Assembly: GCA_965240325.2 (NCBI GenBank)
Contig: OZ251255.1
Location: forward strand, 1-64,000
Length of the DNA stretch: 64,000 nt
Reading direction: 5' to 3'
DNA from: Rebecca billardiae RCC1528
Taxonomy: Eukaryota; Haptophyta
Positions 11,571-23,124 of the stretch are shown here, in pieces. Within the stretch, counting starts at the first letter, position 1. Every line of letters starts with the position of its first letter. A model generated the notes under the pieces. It was not told where the DNA came from. It saw only the letters and a list, made by a program, of their open reading frames with translations, and made no database searches. The translations under genes and the position numbers were made by a program.

Positions 11571-12345
11571 GGCCGGTGCGTTGCGCCAGCCACGACCGCT
11601 GCTCGCCGCCGCGACGGTCGCGCTCGACAGTGCTTCGACAGTGCTCGTCTCGGCCGCCGCGGCAAGGCGCGCGTGTTCAATTGACGCGAGGCGCGCGCGC
11701 GCCCAGCCGCACCGCAGTGGGACGGCCGTGCGCAGATGAGCTGGCGCTCACGCGTGATGAGGAGCGCCCTGATGCTTGCCGCTCACTACGCAGCCCACAA
11801 GGCGCAGGCTTGACGATGGGTAAGATGGGGGGCCGGGGCGGGGGCAGCCTCGACCGGTGCGAGGCTCTGGGCCGGCTGCGCCGCTCCACACCCTGCCGCC
11901 CGGGCGCGCGGTAGCGCTCGGCGGTAGCTGCCACAGCAGCAGCACTCGGCAGGCGCCGCCGCTCGCGCCGCGCGATCTGCTCGGGCGCGGAGCGGCAGCC
12001 TCGGTGCCGCAGGAGCGTGCGCGGCGGGGCTCACGCACGTCCCACCGGATCCCCCGCCCGAACCGCCGGGCGCGTCTGCTGGAGGGCTCAGCGGACGCAG
12101 GCCGGACGACGAGCGAGACTGGGGGGGGGGGGCGGGGGCGGGGGCCACCTCTGGCTGGTTCGAGGCGCTGGGGCGGCTGCGGCACTGCGCGTACGTACCA
12201 CCCGGCGCGTGACAGACCCGTCCGACGCGCGCGTGCGCCCATCTGCGCCGCGGGGTGCGAACCGGCGGGGAGAGGCCGTTCGGCCATGCTGGCTCGCGCG
12301 CCATTTCCTGCGGCCAACGGTCCGACGTCGCAAGAAAAGCGAGTA
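11571..12345. repeat. Subtelomeric G-rich block, copy 2
   Basis: Second copy of the block at 9870-10905. Segment 11571-12026 matches 9870-10318, and 12112-12345 matches 10645-10905. The stretch between the two homologous halves is shorter here. It ends with CCAACGGTCCGACGTCGCAAG, the counterpart of the first copy's boundary. The 665 bp between the blocks (10906-11570) show no gene. Confidence 0.85.
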
Positions 12346-12884
12346 TTCTAGCATATTAAAAAAGTTACGTAGTTAGGCGAGCGTAAACCAGCATGGCGGA
12401 TCGCCCACCGGGCCACAGCGCCCGAGCGCCGGCGTGCGCGCACGCCGGCGCAGCGGTGCGCGAGAGGGCGTCTACTGCATCATGAGTAGCGGCGAACTGT
12501 GCCTCGGTGGCCGCCGCGGCCTTGGTCGAGGCCGTGCTTCGGCGCCCTGAGTCTGGGAGGCCGCGAGAGTCCCGGGCCGATCGGACAACGCGGGGCCGCG
12601 GGCCGGGCGCTAAGCCACCAATGGAACGCGGTGCTGCACTACAGCCGCCACTATACGACGCGACGCTAGATACAGTAGCAGCCGAAGAATGCCATACCGG
12701 CAGTCGTAGTATATGACAACGACTCATCATCGTCGGCATCATCTACTGCGCGCGCGCGGCCACGCCAGACGCTCACCGCTGGCTCGGCGCCTGCGTCGCA
12801 CGGTCGTAGTCACTCTTCGGACGACCCGGTTACTCCGCGTCAGCAGCAGCACATCCCTGAGCCACGGCGGGCCGCGACGCGACC
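12346..12884. other. Intergenic, no gene recognised
   Basis: Boundary between subtelomeric repeats and the first clear gene. A short AT-rich stretch at 12346-12375 is followed by ordinary GC-rich sequence. It presumably includes the 3' untranslated region of the tektin-like gene, which ends at 12885. No domain is seen in any frame. Confidence 0.5.
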
Positions 12885-14857
12885 TCAGCCGTGGCCGTAG
12901 ATGCGGCGCAGCGCCTCGTCCGACGCGGCGCTCCCGCGCGCGGGCCGCTCGGCCTCGGCCGGCGGCGCCGGTGGCGGCGGCACCGCGGTGCGCGGCCGCG
13001 GCGTGCTGCCGCCGCTGCCGCCACCCGCCGCCGCCGCCGCGACGTGGGGCGCGGAGGCGCGCCGCGCGCCGCCGCCGCCGCCGCGCGAGGGCGGCGGGCG
13101 CGACGCCTGCTTGCTCTGCCGTAGCAGCAGGCACTCCTCCTCGATCGCGCGCGCCTTGGAGAGCCGCGCCACCTCCGCGCGCAGCGACGCCTCCTGCGCA
13201 CAGCACAGCGCAGCGCAGCGCAGCACAGCACAGCGCAGCGCAGCACGCGGGGCGCGCTCAGCGGGAGCGCGCACGAGCGGCGCGCGCGCGGCGCGTGCGC
13301 ACCGTGTGCGCGACGGCGGCGGCCTCCGCGTTGGCGCTGGCGAGCTGCGTGCGCAGCCTGTCCACCGCCGCGCTCAGCTCGAGCTCGGAGCGGTAGAGCG
13401 CGGACGCCGCCTGCGCAGGCACGCGCGCGCACACACACGTCAGACGAGCGCGCGCGGCAGCTCAGGGCGCGACAACGCGCGGCGCGCACCGAGCCCGGCC
13501 CGCCGCCGTCGACGCCGCTCGAGCCGCCCGCGCCGGCGGCGGCGAGCCCCGCGTCCGACCCCGCCACGCGCGCCGCCGCGAGCGCGTCGCTGTCCTCGCA
13601 GAAGCCGCCGCCCCTGGGCCGCAGCCCCGAGGCGGCGCGGTGCCGCAGGCTGCGCGCGACGCCGTCGAGCGCGCGCCGCTGCTCGTCGTGCGCGGCGCGG
13701 AGGCGGCCGGCGACGTGCTCGACGCGGCGGCGCTCGGCGGTGGCGAGGAGCAGCCCCGAGCGCGCCTCGCCCAGCGCGGCGCCCAGCGCCTCGCCCACCG
13801 CGCGGCAGCCGCGCAGCACCGCGGACGCGGCGGCGCGCGCCTCGGCGACGGTCGAGGCGCCGAGGTCGGCGCACAGCGCGCGCGCCTCGCGCGCGCGCCC
13901 GCACGCGAGGAAGGCGTCGTCGAGCAGCGCGGCGGTGCGCGCGTCGATGAGCCCGCCGGCGCGCTCGGGCAGCGCGCCCGCGCGCAGCCCGAGCTCGAGC
14001 TCCGAGCCGCCGCCCAGCCCGTCCGCGCCGCCGCCGCCGCCGCCGGCGGCGGCGGCGCGGCCGGCGCCGTGCGTCGCGGCGAGCGCGCGCTCGCGCTCGG
14101 CGTGCGCGCCGCTCTCGCGCAGCGCGGCGGCGAGGCCGCGGCCGAGGTCGGCGAGCGCGTCGAGCACCGCGTCGGCGTGCGCCACGTGCCGGCGCAGCGT
14201 GCGCTCAAAGTCGGCGAGCAGCTCGAGCTCCGCGCGCAGCGCGCGGCCGAGCGCCGCGGCCGCGTGCGCCGGGCTCAGCCGCTCGGCGCCGCCGCCGCCG
14301 CCCGCGCTCAGCGCGGACGCGCGCGCGCTCGCGGGCTGCGGCGGCGGCGGCGGCGGCTCGGCGGCGCCGTCGGCGTCGTCCTCCGCCGGCTCGGGCGGCA
14401 GCGCGCCGCGCGTCGAGACGCACGCGTACGCCAGCGCCTGCCGCGCGCGCATCTCGTCGCGCGCGCCGACGAGCAGCGCGCGCGCCGAGCCGAGCGCGCG
14501 CGCCTCGCGCGCCACGTCGACGGCGTGCGTGCGGATGCGCGCGGCGATGGCCTCCTCCGCCTTGATTCGCGCGTGCGCCCCCTTCCCCACCGAGCGCGAC
14601 GCGCGCAGCTGCGCGTGCGCCGTCTGGCTGAGCACGACGGCCGAGGTGAGCCGCGCGGCGTGCGCGCCCGCGCGCGCCGCCGCCGCCGCGCGCACGCGCG
14701 CCGAGGCGGACGCGGGCGGCAGCGGCGGCGCGCGGCTGGAGGCGGCGGACGACGGCCGCTCCGCCGGCGCGCGGCGCGGCGCCGACGCCGGCCGCACGCC
14801 CGCGCCGCCCGCGGCGTACGGCGCGAGGGAGTGGCGGCGCGGCGGCTGCGCCATCAT
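12885..14857 (-). CDS. Tektin-like coiled-coil protein
   Basis: Three exons, 14857-13490, 13410-13303 and 13193-12885, all joined in phase 0, give 594 residues. Both introns run GTGCGC...GCAG. The N-terminal 60 residues are basic and low-complexity. From about residue 70 the protein is alanine-rich helix with spaced Arg/Glu/Leu, including VGKGAHARIKAEEAIAARI and DFERTLRRHVAHADAVLDAL, the helical spacing seen in tektins. Exon 2 (ALYRSELELSAAVDRLRTQL) and exon 3 (EASLRAEVARLSKARAIEEE) are classic coiled coil like the C-terminal part of tektin-type axonemal proteins. The tektin signature RPNVELCRD is absent, so it could be another axonemal or cytoskeletal coiled coil. A proline/glycine-rich tail ends in IYGHG. 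It is divergent from the HMG gene. Confidence 0.6.
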
Positions 14858-15155
14858 CCTTGGTCAGGAGTGCAAGGCTGAGAAGTAGTTAGTGTGGAAC
14901 GGTCGCGCGCCCGGACTCGCGCGCGCGCGCGCGCCCGTCCGGACTGGGCGCGCCGGCCCCGTTCAAACTGAGCCGTGATGTCGTTGGCAGCTGGCCGGCC
15001 GGTGAGCGGGGTGCGCTTGCGCAGTGGGCGAGGCAGAAGCTCGTGGCAAGTCAAACCAAAAAACTTTCCAAGCAGCAGGGCAGCCCGCTCTCTCTCTCGC
15101 CGCAGGCAGAGGGGCCGCGCACGCAACAGCACACGCACGCACCGCAGAGCAGACG
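14858..15155. promoter_or_regulatory. Divergent intergenic region, tektin-like / HMG
   Basis: Only 298 bp separate the two start codons, so a shared bidirectional promoter is likely. It contains a (GC)n alternating tract at 14918-14934 and a pyrimidine tract, CTCTCTCTCGCCGCAG, about 60 bp before the HMG start. That tract looks like a splice acceptor, so a 5' UTR intron in the HMG transcript is possible. Confidence 0.4.
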
Positions 15156-16125
15156 ATGGCGCCGAAGCGCAAGGAGCCCGCGGCGGTCGCGGAGGTCGCG
15201 GCGGTGAAGCAGAAGCGGCAGCGGCGCACCGTGCCCAAGGACCCCAACGCGCCCAAGCACCCGCTCTCGGCGTTCATGCTCTTCTCGAACGAGCACCGCA
15301 CCAAGGTGAAGGCGGCCAAGCCCGAGCTCTCGTTCCAGCAGACGGGGATCGAGCTCGGCCAGATGTGGGCCAAGCTGCCGGACTCGAAGAAGGAGAAGTA
15401 CCGCGTCGAGGCCGAGAAGCGCAAGGCCGCGTACAAGGAGGCCAAGGCCAAGTACACGCCGCCGCCCGAGATCATCGCCGCCAAGGCGGCCGCCAAGGCG
15501 AAGAAGGACCCGGCGGCGGCGCCGCAGTCGGCGATGCACGTGTTCGCGACGGAGAAGGAGCTCGAGATCCGCGCGCAGCTCGCCGACCCGTCGGACATTG
15601 CCGCCTTCGCCGCCGCCGTCGCCGCGCGGTGGGAGGCGCTCGCGGACGCCGACAAGGTGCGCGCGCGCGCACGCGCGAGCGCTTGCGCGCGCGCGTGCGC
15701 GCTGAGCACGCGCGCGCGCGCGCGCGCGCAGGCCAAGTACTCCGCGCTGCTCACGCACGGCGGCAAGGTGCCCAAGATCTCCGCCTCGAAGCGCGCGCGC
15801 GCCATCAAGAAGGCGGCGGAGCTGAACGCCAAGAAGGCCAAGCTGCTCGCCAAGCTGCACGAGCTGGACGCCGAGCTGGGCAAGCACAACCAGACGGTCG
15901 GGCTGAGCGGCGGCGCGCCCACGGGCACCGAGGCGGTGCGCGCGCGCGGCGCCGCGCGGCCGCGCCGCGCGATGCGCGCGCCGCGCACTCACGCGTGCGC
16001 GTGCGCGCGCATGTGCGCGTGCAGGCGCTCGCGGCGGTGCCCAAGGCAAAGGCGCCCGCGCACACCGCCTCGGGCCTCACCGCCTCGGGCAAGAAGCGCG
16101 GCCGCCCGTCCAAGGCGGACATCGC

Positions 16126-16157
<32 letters not shown>

Positions 16158-16499
16158 GCGGCAGCGCGGCGGGCCCCTCCACCGCCCTCGTCGCCGCGCC
16201 GCCCAAGGGCAAGTCGCCCAAGCCCGCGGCCAAGGCGCCCAGCCCCAAGCCCGCGCCCAAGCCCGCGCCCAAGGCGGCGGGCAGCGCCAAGGGCAAGAAG
16301 GCCGCGACGCCCAAGGTGCCAAAGGCGCTCTCGATCGACGCCAACTTTGCGCTCGCCTCGGGGAAGCGCACGCCCAAGGTGCGCGCGCGCGCGCCGCGCC
16401 GCGCCGCCCGCCCGCCCGCCCGCCCGCCGCTCACTCTGCGCGCCCATCCCTCGGGCCGCGCGCCGCGCGCCGCCGCAGGCAAAGTCGCCGGGCGACTGA
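15156..16499 (+). CDS. HMG-box protein with AT-hook
   Basis: Exons 15156-15656, 15732-15935, 16025-16378 and 16479-16499 join in phase 0 to give 359 residues. Residues about 29-97 form a canonical non-sequence-specific HMG box of the HMGB/NHP6 type (DPNAPKHPLSAFMLF at the start, WAKLPDSKKEKY in the middle), which binds and bends DNA in chromatin. Residues about 127-175 (MHVFATEKELEIRAQL... to AKYSALL) look like a degenerate second box. An AT-hook, KKRGRPSK, lies near residue 260, followed by a Lys/Pro/Ala-rich histone-H1-like tail. The last exon encodes only AKSPGD. The start was chosen because ATGGCGCCGAAGCGC opens the basic leader; an upstream in-frame ATG at 15024 would add unrelated sequence. 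It is a nuclear architectural factor by family. Confidence 0.9.
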
Positions 16500-17616
16500 G
16501 CGGCGCGGAGACGGCCCGCCGCCTATTTATGCACGCGCGCGCCCCGGGCCTTTCCCGCGGCGCGCCGCGCGGCGCTGCGCGCGCGCGAGGGCCGGCCCCG
16601 CCGCGGCGGGGCCGCCGCGCCGCCGCGCACGCTGCCGGCGCGTGTGCCGCGCCCCGGGAGAGCGTCTCGGCTCCGGGCTCACGACGACGCGCTCGGCCTC
16701 GGACCGTCGGACCGGACCACCAGCCAGCCACTGCTAGCCATCGCCGCAGAGAGATGACTCGGGCGCCGACTCGCCGCGTGTAGGCGCGCGCGCGCTGCGG
16801 TCGCGCCGCACACCCTCTCGACCGTACTGGCTTATATTCCGCAGCTTTTTTAAAGCGTACGGTCGTCGACCGGCGGTGACAGTATTCTGAGACTCACTTC
16901 TAAACTTTAGGACGAGCTGCCGGCGCAGCAGCAATTTGCCGGGGGTACGAGTACGAGAATCGGGAGAATCGAACGCGACTGCGCGAATCGGTGCGGTTTT
17001 TTGGTTTTTATTGAATAATGATTCATGCATCATTGTCGTCAGCGAGGCGCTTAGTTCGGCGAGCCTGTTCGTCGTTGATGATGACGAAATCATTTGGCGT
17101 TCGGTTCCGATCATCATCGCGAGTCGATCGAAAGCGCCGCACGCACCGTGACGCACGCGCGCGGGTCGATGACGAAAGATGATCAGCGAAATAAGAAGTC
17201 AGGCTATTTTTGGTCGCGAAACTCGATGACGCGAATAAAAACCAGCGACAGCCCGCACACCCGGCCGAGGCGAGGGCGGGAGGGCGGACCGGGCGCACTT
17301 GACCGAACACCCGGCCGCCTGACGACACCGAGTAAATCGTCCCATAATGTGTACGTATCATGATGTACTATAGACTAGACGAATACTACGACTATGCTTG
17401 TATCATCGTCCACCTCAGCATTGCTGATGACCTCGTCGCATTCGGGGCCACACATGCTACGACTCGACTCTCGGCGCCAGCCGCATCGCTCCTCCACGGC
17501 CACGCGCACCGCGGGGCAGCCGACGGCGCGCGCGCCCGCCCGCGCTGCGCGATCGGCGCCGCCCGCCGCGGCCCGCCCGGCCCGGATCGAACGGCGCCGA
17601 GGCCCGCCGCCGCCGC
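16500..17616. other. Convergent intergenic region, no gene
   Basis: Lies between the ends of the HMG gene (+) and the transporter gene (-), so it holds their 3' regions. Composition falls to near-balanced GC at 16850-17450, unlike the coding DNA around it. No recognisable product is seen. Confidence 0.5.
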
Positions 17617-19304
17617 TCACGCCGTCGAGTTGACGCGCGAGAGCCCGCCGGGCATGTGCTGCTGCGACTTGGCGTAGACGTAGAGCACGAAGAAGCAGCA
17701 GGCGATCGCGTACCCGAGCACCTGCGTGCGCGTGGTGCTCTCGCCCGTGACGAGCACCGCGTACAGCACCAGCCCCGCGTTGCGCGCGGTGGCGAGCAGC
17801 TTGAGCGAGACCGAGGACGTGTACTTGATCATCAGCATGGAGGAGACGTTGACGAGCACGCCTGGCGACGCGGAGGGGCGGAGGGGCGGCGGCCACTCGG
17901 TCACGGCCGCGCGCCGCGCGGTGCGCGCGCGCGCGGCATGTGGCTCGCGCGCGCGCACCGAGCGTGCACGCCAGCGCAAACTCCCCGCGGTGCGCGTACA
18001 CCACCGCCGAGGGCGCGAGGGGCGGGGGCCCGCCGCCCGGCGCCGCCGTGGCGTTGGCGAGCGCGCCGCCCGGCCCCTCCGCCTCGCCCACGCCGCCGCC
18101 CCTCCGCTCCGCGTGCAGCATGGCCGGCAGCTCGAGGAAGAGCGCCGCCAGCAGCATCCACGCCGCCGTGATGGGCGCGTTGTAGTACAGGCCCTCGAGC
18201 GCGGGGAACTGCGCGGGCGCAAAGGGCGGGGCGGCGAGGCGGGCGCGGGCTGAGCGGCGGGCACGCGCGCGCGCGCGCGCGCGCGGTGTGCGCACCTTGA
18301 GGTTCTGCACCACCTTCTGCGTGAGGACGAGCCGCAGCCCCTCGCAGCACGAGGCGGTCAGCATCATGCCCACGCCCAGCGCAGAGAAGTGGAGCTCGCC
18401 GTACGAGGCGAGGGCGGCGCCCGCGGAGATCATCAGCACGCAGCACCAGACGAAGCGGGTGGGCGTCTCGATGCCGAACGCGACGAGGAAGCAGCTGGTG
18501 ATCACCGGCCCCAGGCTCTTGAGTATCTGGATGAAGGAGACGCTCATGTACAGATACACACCCTGCCCAAACGCGAGCGCGCCCGCGGACGCCGCGCCCA
18601 CCACGCCCATGTTGGCGACGTAGAAGCGCCACGTGACCTGCTCGCACATCTGCAGCCTGCGGGCGCGCGCGCCGCCGCGCGGGCGGGGCGCGCGCGTGAG
18701 CCCCCGCCGCGGCGCTGTGCGCTGTGCTGCGGCGCAGTGCGCGCGCGCGCGCGCGCGCGCACGAGTGCGTCTTGAGCACGCGGAAGCAGAGCACGCAGAA
18801 GGCCCAGCTGCTGAGCTGCCCCATCGTGCTCACACAGATGGGGTACGGGAAGCCGAGGTCCTTCATGATGTGCTTGTTCACCAGGATCAGCGCGGGCCCC
18901 ACCGTCATGTACACCGCCATCACGAGCAGCAGCTCGAGGCACCACCAGAACGCGGCCGGCACGCCCGCGGACGACGCGCGCACGCCGAGGAGCGGGAGCA
19001 GCCGCGCGAAGAGGAGCGAGCCGCCCAGCGGGTCCTCCACCTCGTCGTCCGACGCGCCGCGCGCGAGGCCGGCCACCGCCTCCTCGTCCTCGTCCGCCGC
19101 GTCGGCGCGGCTCGCGAGCGACACGAGCGGCTGGCGCTCGAGCGGGTCTCGGTCGTGCATGCCGGGCGAGGGCAGCGTGTCCGAGTCGGCGCGCGCGGGC
19201 TCGGGCACGCCGAGGTCGTCGTCGTCGTCGTACGCGCGGCCGGCCGCGCCGTGGGTCGCGGCGCGCGAGGCGTGCAGCGGGCCTTTGGAGGGGCGCCGAT
19301 CCAT
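17617..19304 (-). CDS. Triose-phosphate / nucleotide-sugar-type transporter (DMT superfamily)
   Basis: Exons 19304-18763, 18656-18296, 18208-17959 and 17861-17617 (phases 2, 0, 1) give 465 residues. An acidic, soluble N-terminus of about 120 residues precedes hydrophobic segments typical of the TPT/SLC35 branch of drug/metabolite transporters. These include AVYMTVGPALILVNKHIMKD (first helix with the family's NK motif), GVYLYMSVSFIQILKSLGPV with the conserved FIQxLKxxxPV core, a helix in GIETPTRFVWCCVLMISAG, and a final pair including SVSLKLLATARNAGL. The third exon carries a long Gly/Pro-rich loop. Such proteins exchange phosphorylated sugars or nucleotide sugars across plastid, Golgi or ER membranes. 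The substrate cannot be told from sequence. Confidence 0.85.
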
Positions 19305-19571
19305 TCAGCGACGCCACGCCCCCATCGCCCGAGGAGGGCACGGGTCAACGCCCGGCCCCCTTGGCGCTTCGGGATGAATACTTACTCGCTGATGATGACG
19401 AACAAGTCAGGCGCAGTTACCCGCCCATATTGCAGTCCGAAAGTTGAGAGCCAAACCTTGGCCAAACCGCCAAGCCGAGCGCGCGGCCTATGATACATGC
19501 CAGACCCGCGGCGCCTGCTGCGTCGTCCGCGCTTGCACGCGCACACCGCCAACCCCCCTGTGGACGCCTAC

Positions 19572-22500
19572 TCAGCCGCCCGCCGCGCCCGCCGGCTCGC
19601 GCGCGCCGCCCGGCCGCGCCGCCGCCGCCTCCTCGCGCAGCGCGTGCGCGTGCGCGTACACGGCGCGCACTTGCTCGGCCGAGAGCCGCCGCTCGCTGAG
19701 CAGCGGCGCGCGCGCGCCGCCCTGCCGCGCGTGCGCCTGCAGCGCCGCGAGCTGCGCGTCCGCGCGCACGCGCAGGTCGCCGAGCAGCGCGGCCTCGAGC
19801 TCGCTCACCGCGCTGCCGCCCGCCGCCGCGCCGTCTGCGCCGCGCGCGGAGGGGCGGGGGCGGGCGCGGGCGCGTGAGCGCGCGCGCGCGCCCGCTCGGC
19901 CGAGGCGCGCGCGCGCGCGATGCGCACCGGAGAGCAGCCTGCAGCCGTGCAGCACGTCGCAGCACGCGCCGCGCACTTCGCCGAGCGCCTCCGCCGCGCC
20001 GCCCGGCCACGACCCGCCGCCCGCCGCGCGCCGCGCCTCGCGCCGCGCGGCCAGCGCGCGCGCGTGCAGGGCGCGCAGGTGGGCGGCCTCTGTCGGCAGC
20101 GCGCCGTCCGCGCGCGCGCCCAGCAGCTCGCAGTACGTGCCGAGCAGCGCGGCGCCGGGCTGCGAGAAGCCGACGGCGTGCGCGTACGCGCGCAGCAGCG
20201 GCAGCAGCCCGGGCCACGCCGCGCCGCCCTGCGCCGCCGGCGCGGCCACGCGCGCCGAGCCGCTGAGGATCTCGGAGAGCGAGGCGAGCACACGGGGCCG
20301 CGCGCCCGCGCTGCCCCACGCGTCGGGCGGCGCGTGCGCGAGCCAGTAGGCGCCCGCGCGCGCGCCGTCGCGCCGCGCGGCCGCGCGGAAGTTCTCGTCG
20401 ATGGCGGAGGCGGGCAGCCGCACGTCCAGGCCTGCGCGCGCGCACCGGGGGGGAGGGCGGGCGCGTCGGCGCACGCACGCGCGCGCGCGCCGCGCCGGGC
20501 GCGCGCGCGGCGCGGCGGTGCGCGGCCACGCACCGAGCCCGATCGCCGCCGCCGCGTACACGGACGAGACGGTGGCGAGCGCGGCGTTCTCAAAGTCGGT
20601 GAGCTGCGCCTCGATGGGGCGGAGCTCGACGCGCCAGCCGCCCTCGCCCTTGAGCGGCGGCTTGAGCCGCACCGAGTTCCAGTTGGTCGACTGCAGCAGC
20701 TCGAAGTGCTCCGCCTCCGCCTCGGGCAGCCGCTCGCGGCCCCTGCCCACCACCAGAGGGTCGCGCGCGCACACCCACCCCACGTGCCGCGCGAGCGCGG
20801 CCGGCAGCCCGGCGTGCTCGCGCGCGGCGTCGAGCAGCCGCGCGTGCGCCGGGTCGACGCACGCGTCCACGAGCGGCGCGAGGTCGTTGAGCTCGGCGTC
20901 GAGCGCCTTCCCCGCCTCGTGCTGCGCCCACGGCTGCTCGGGCCCGCCGGGCGGGAGGTGCGCGGACAGCAGCACGCTGCTGCTGTCGTACCGCGACTTG
21001 AAGAGCGGCCGCGTGCCCGGCGGCACGCCGCGCGCGGCCGCGGCGCGCACCGCGCCGGCCGCGTCGCCCGACGCCTCGGCGCCGCGCGGCGCGAGGCCGA
21101 GCTTGGCGGCGAGCTGCTGCGCCGCCGCCTCCTCCTCCACCGTGCGGTCGTCCACCGCCGCCGCGATCAGGTCCCAGCGCGTGTCTGTGCTCACCACGCG
21201 CCCGCCCACGAACGGCGTGGCCGCGCTGCGGCGCGGAAGGGGGGCGTGCGCGCGGGGGCGGGGTGAGCGCGCGCGGCGCGCGGACAGCGGCGCGCGGTCG
21301 GCGGCGGCGCGCACCTGAGCGCGAGCGTGAGTGGCGCGAGCACGGCGAGAGCGTCGTGCAGCCAGAGCGCGTGCTGCGCGCCCTGCAGCTGGTATGTGGT
21401 CTGCAGGCAGCCGCACCCCATGCCGAACGCCATGCAGTCCACGACCGCGGACGCGTGCGCGCCGCGCAGCTGCGCGGACGCGGCCGGCTCGAGCCCCGCG
21501 CCCTCGGCGGCCGTGTCCGCCGGCAGCCGCACCTCGATCTGCCGCCCGCGCCGCGTGCGTATGTTCTTGGTGAGCGCAGCAAAGCGCGGGTTGGACATGA
21601 TCGCGGCGTCGGAGAGGACTGCGCGCGCACGGCGGAGGGGCGGGGCGGGCCCTCAGCGCGGGGGTGGGGGGCAGGGGTGCGTGCGCGGCGCGGGCGCGGC
21701 GCGCACGCTTGGAGCCGCTGATGGGCGCGGGCGAGGGCACGGGGTGCACGGAGTGCGGCTGCACGCCCAGCAGCGGGTAGGCGGTCAGGCTGAGCGCGTA
21801 CGAGCCACCCCCGTCTGAGGAGACGCCGCAGCCCACGCCGCGCTCCGCCAGCGCCACGCGCAGCGCCGCGCGCCGCTGCGCGAGGGAGGCGTGCACGCTG
21901 CGAGGGGCCCGCGCGCGCACGCGGGCGTGTGAGCGCGCGCGCGCGCGCACACGGCCGCCGCCGCTGGGGGGCCGCCGCTGGGGGTCCGCCGCCGCCGCCG
22001 TGCTCCTTGGCGCACGCACCGGAAGAGCTCCGCCTCCGACGGGCCGTACGGCGCGGCGGGCGTGGCCTCCACCATCCACGAGCCGTACTCGGGGTGCCAC
22101 TCCGCGCCCAGGCCGGGCGGCGGCGGCGCGGCCTCCTCGCGCCGGCTCAGCTCGGCGAGCAGCGGCAGCGCGCACATGTCCAGCCGCACGCCGCACGGCC
22201 CGCCCCCCTCGAGCGGCTCGGCGCCCACGGGCGGCGGCGGCGGCGGCGCGCCCCACGCGCCCACGACCGCGCCGGCGGCGGCGACGGCGCGCGCGCGCGG
22301 CGGCGGCGGCGCGCCGAGCAGCGCGTGCAGCGCGTCCAGCCCCACGTCCTCGTACCCCGCGCACCCGTCCGCGCCGCCCTGCGCGCGCCTCGCCGCCGCC
22401 GGGTCGTTGGCCATGAGCGCGTACTCCAGCTCGTCGCCCCACGAGAAGGGGCCGCTCGAGGCGGAGGCGCAGCGCGACCACGCGGCGATGAACTGGCGCA

Positions 22501-22924
22501 CGGCGGAGAGCCGGATCGCGGGCGCGTGGACCACCGCCTCCTCCCTGCGCCGCGGGGCGGCGGGTGGCGCGCGCGCGCGCGCGCGTGAGCGGCGCGGCGG
22601 GCGCGGCGCGGCGCGGCGCCGCGCGCGCGCGCACCAGGGCAGCAGCGCCTTCATCGCGAGCTTGCCCTCGAGCTTGAGCTCGCGCGCGCGCGCCGACGCG
22701 GTGGGGTCCACGTAGCGCGGGCGCTCGCCCTCGCCGTCCGCCTCGCCGTCGTCGCCGCCGCCGCTCGCGGCCGTCGGCGGCGGCGGCGCGGCCGCCGCGC
22801 GCGCGCCGCCGCGCGCGCCGGCGCGGGCGAGGCGGGTGCGCGCGGCGGGCGCGCCGCGCCAGCCGTCGACGGCCACGGCGAGGAGCAGCAGCGCCGCGCA
22901 CGCGAGCGCACGCGGCCGCGCCAT
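19572..22924 (-). CDS. Glutamate-cysteine ligase catalytic subunit (GCLC type)
   Basis: Seven exons (22924-22635, 22544-22020, 21897-21707, 21618-21315, 21225-20534, 20431-19928, 19834-19572) give 922 residues. It catalyses ATP-dependent joining of glutamate and cysteine, the first step of glutathione synthesis. Family hallmarks of the animal/fungal GCLC fold run in order: WGDELEYALM near 132-141, the PYG segment, MSNPRFAALTKNIRTRRG (343-360), CMAFGMGCGCLQTTYQ, SAATPF (437-442), TRWDLIAAAVDDRT, KSRYDSSS, QSTNWNSVRLKPP (about 615-627) and QLTDFENAA (about 644-652). The first 25 residues (ALLLLAVAVDGWRG) look like a signal peptide followed by an Arg/Ala-rich stretch. That suggests a bipartite plastid-targeting leader, but this is inference. 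It is longer than animal GCLC (about 640) through Gly/Ala insertions. Confidence 0.93.
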
Positions 22925-23124
22925 CGCGCGCCGCGCCGGGTGTGTGGGCGCCGCCGCCGTCCGGCGAATGGCACGTCTTCGCGGGGCCGGCCCGAGAAGC
23001 GTCCCGAAGCGGCACGCGCGACGATTTGATTTATGAGGATTGATATGCTGATGATATGAATATTCGAGCCGTGCGCATTATTTTCTACTCTGCTACCACT
23101 CCTCATTTTGTGCCAGCTAGGCAG

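Noticed and set aside
13640-14888. Plus-strand frames of 382-413 residues opposite the tektin-like gene
   Set aside because: Shadow frames of a GC-rich coding exon. The minus-strand frame has coiled-coil periodicity and splices in phase.
14918-14936. (GC)n runs as CpG-island regulatory sites
   Set aside because: Such runs occur in almost every intron and intergenic gap of this window, so they carry no specific regulatory information.
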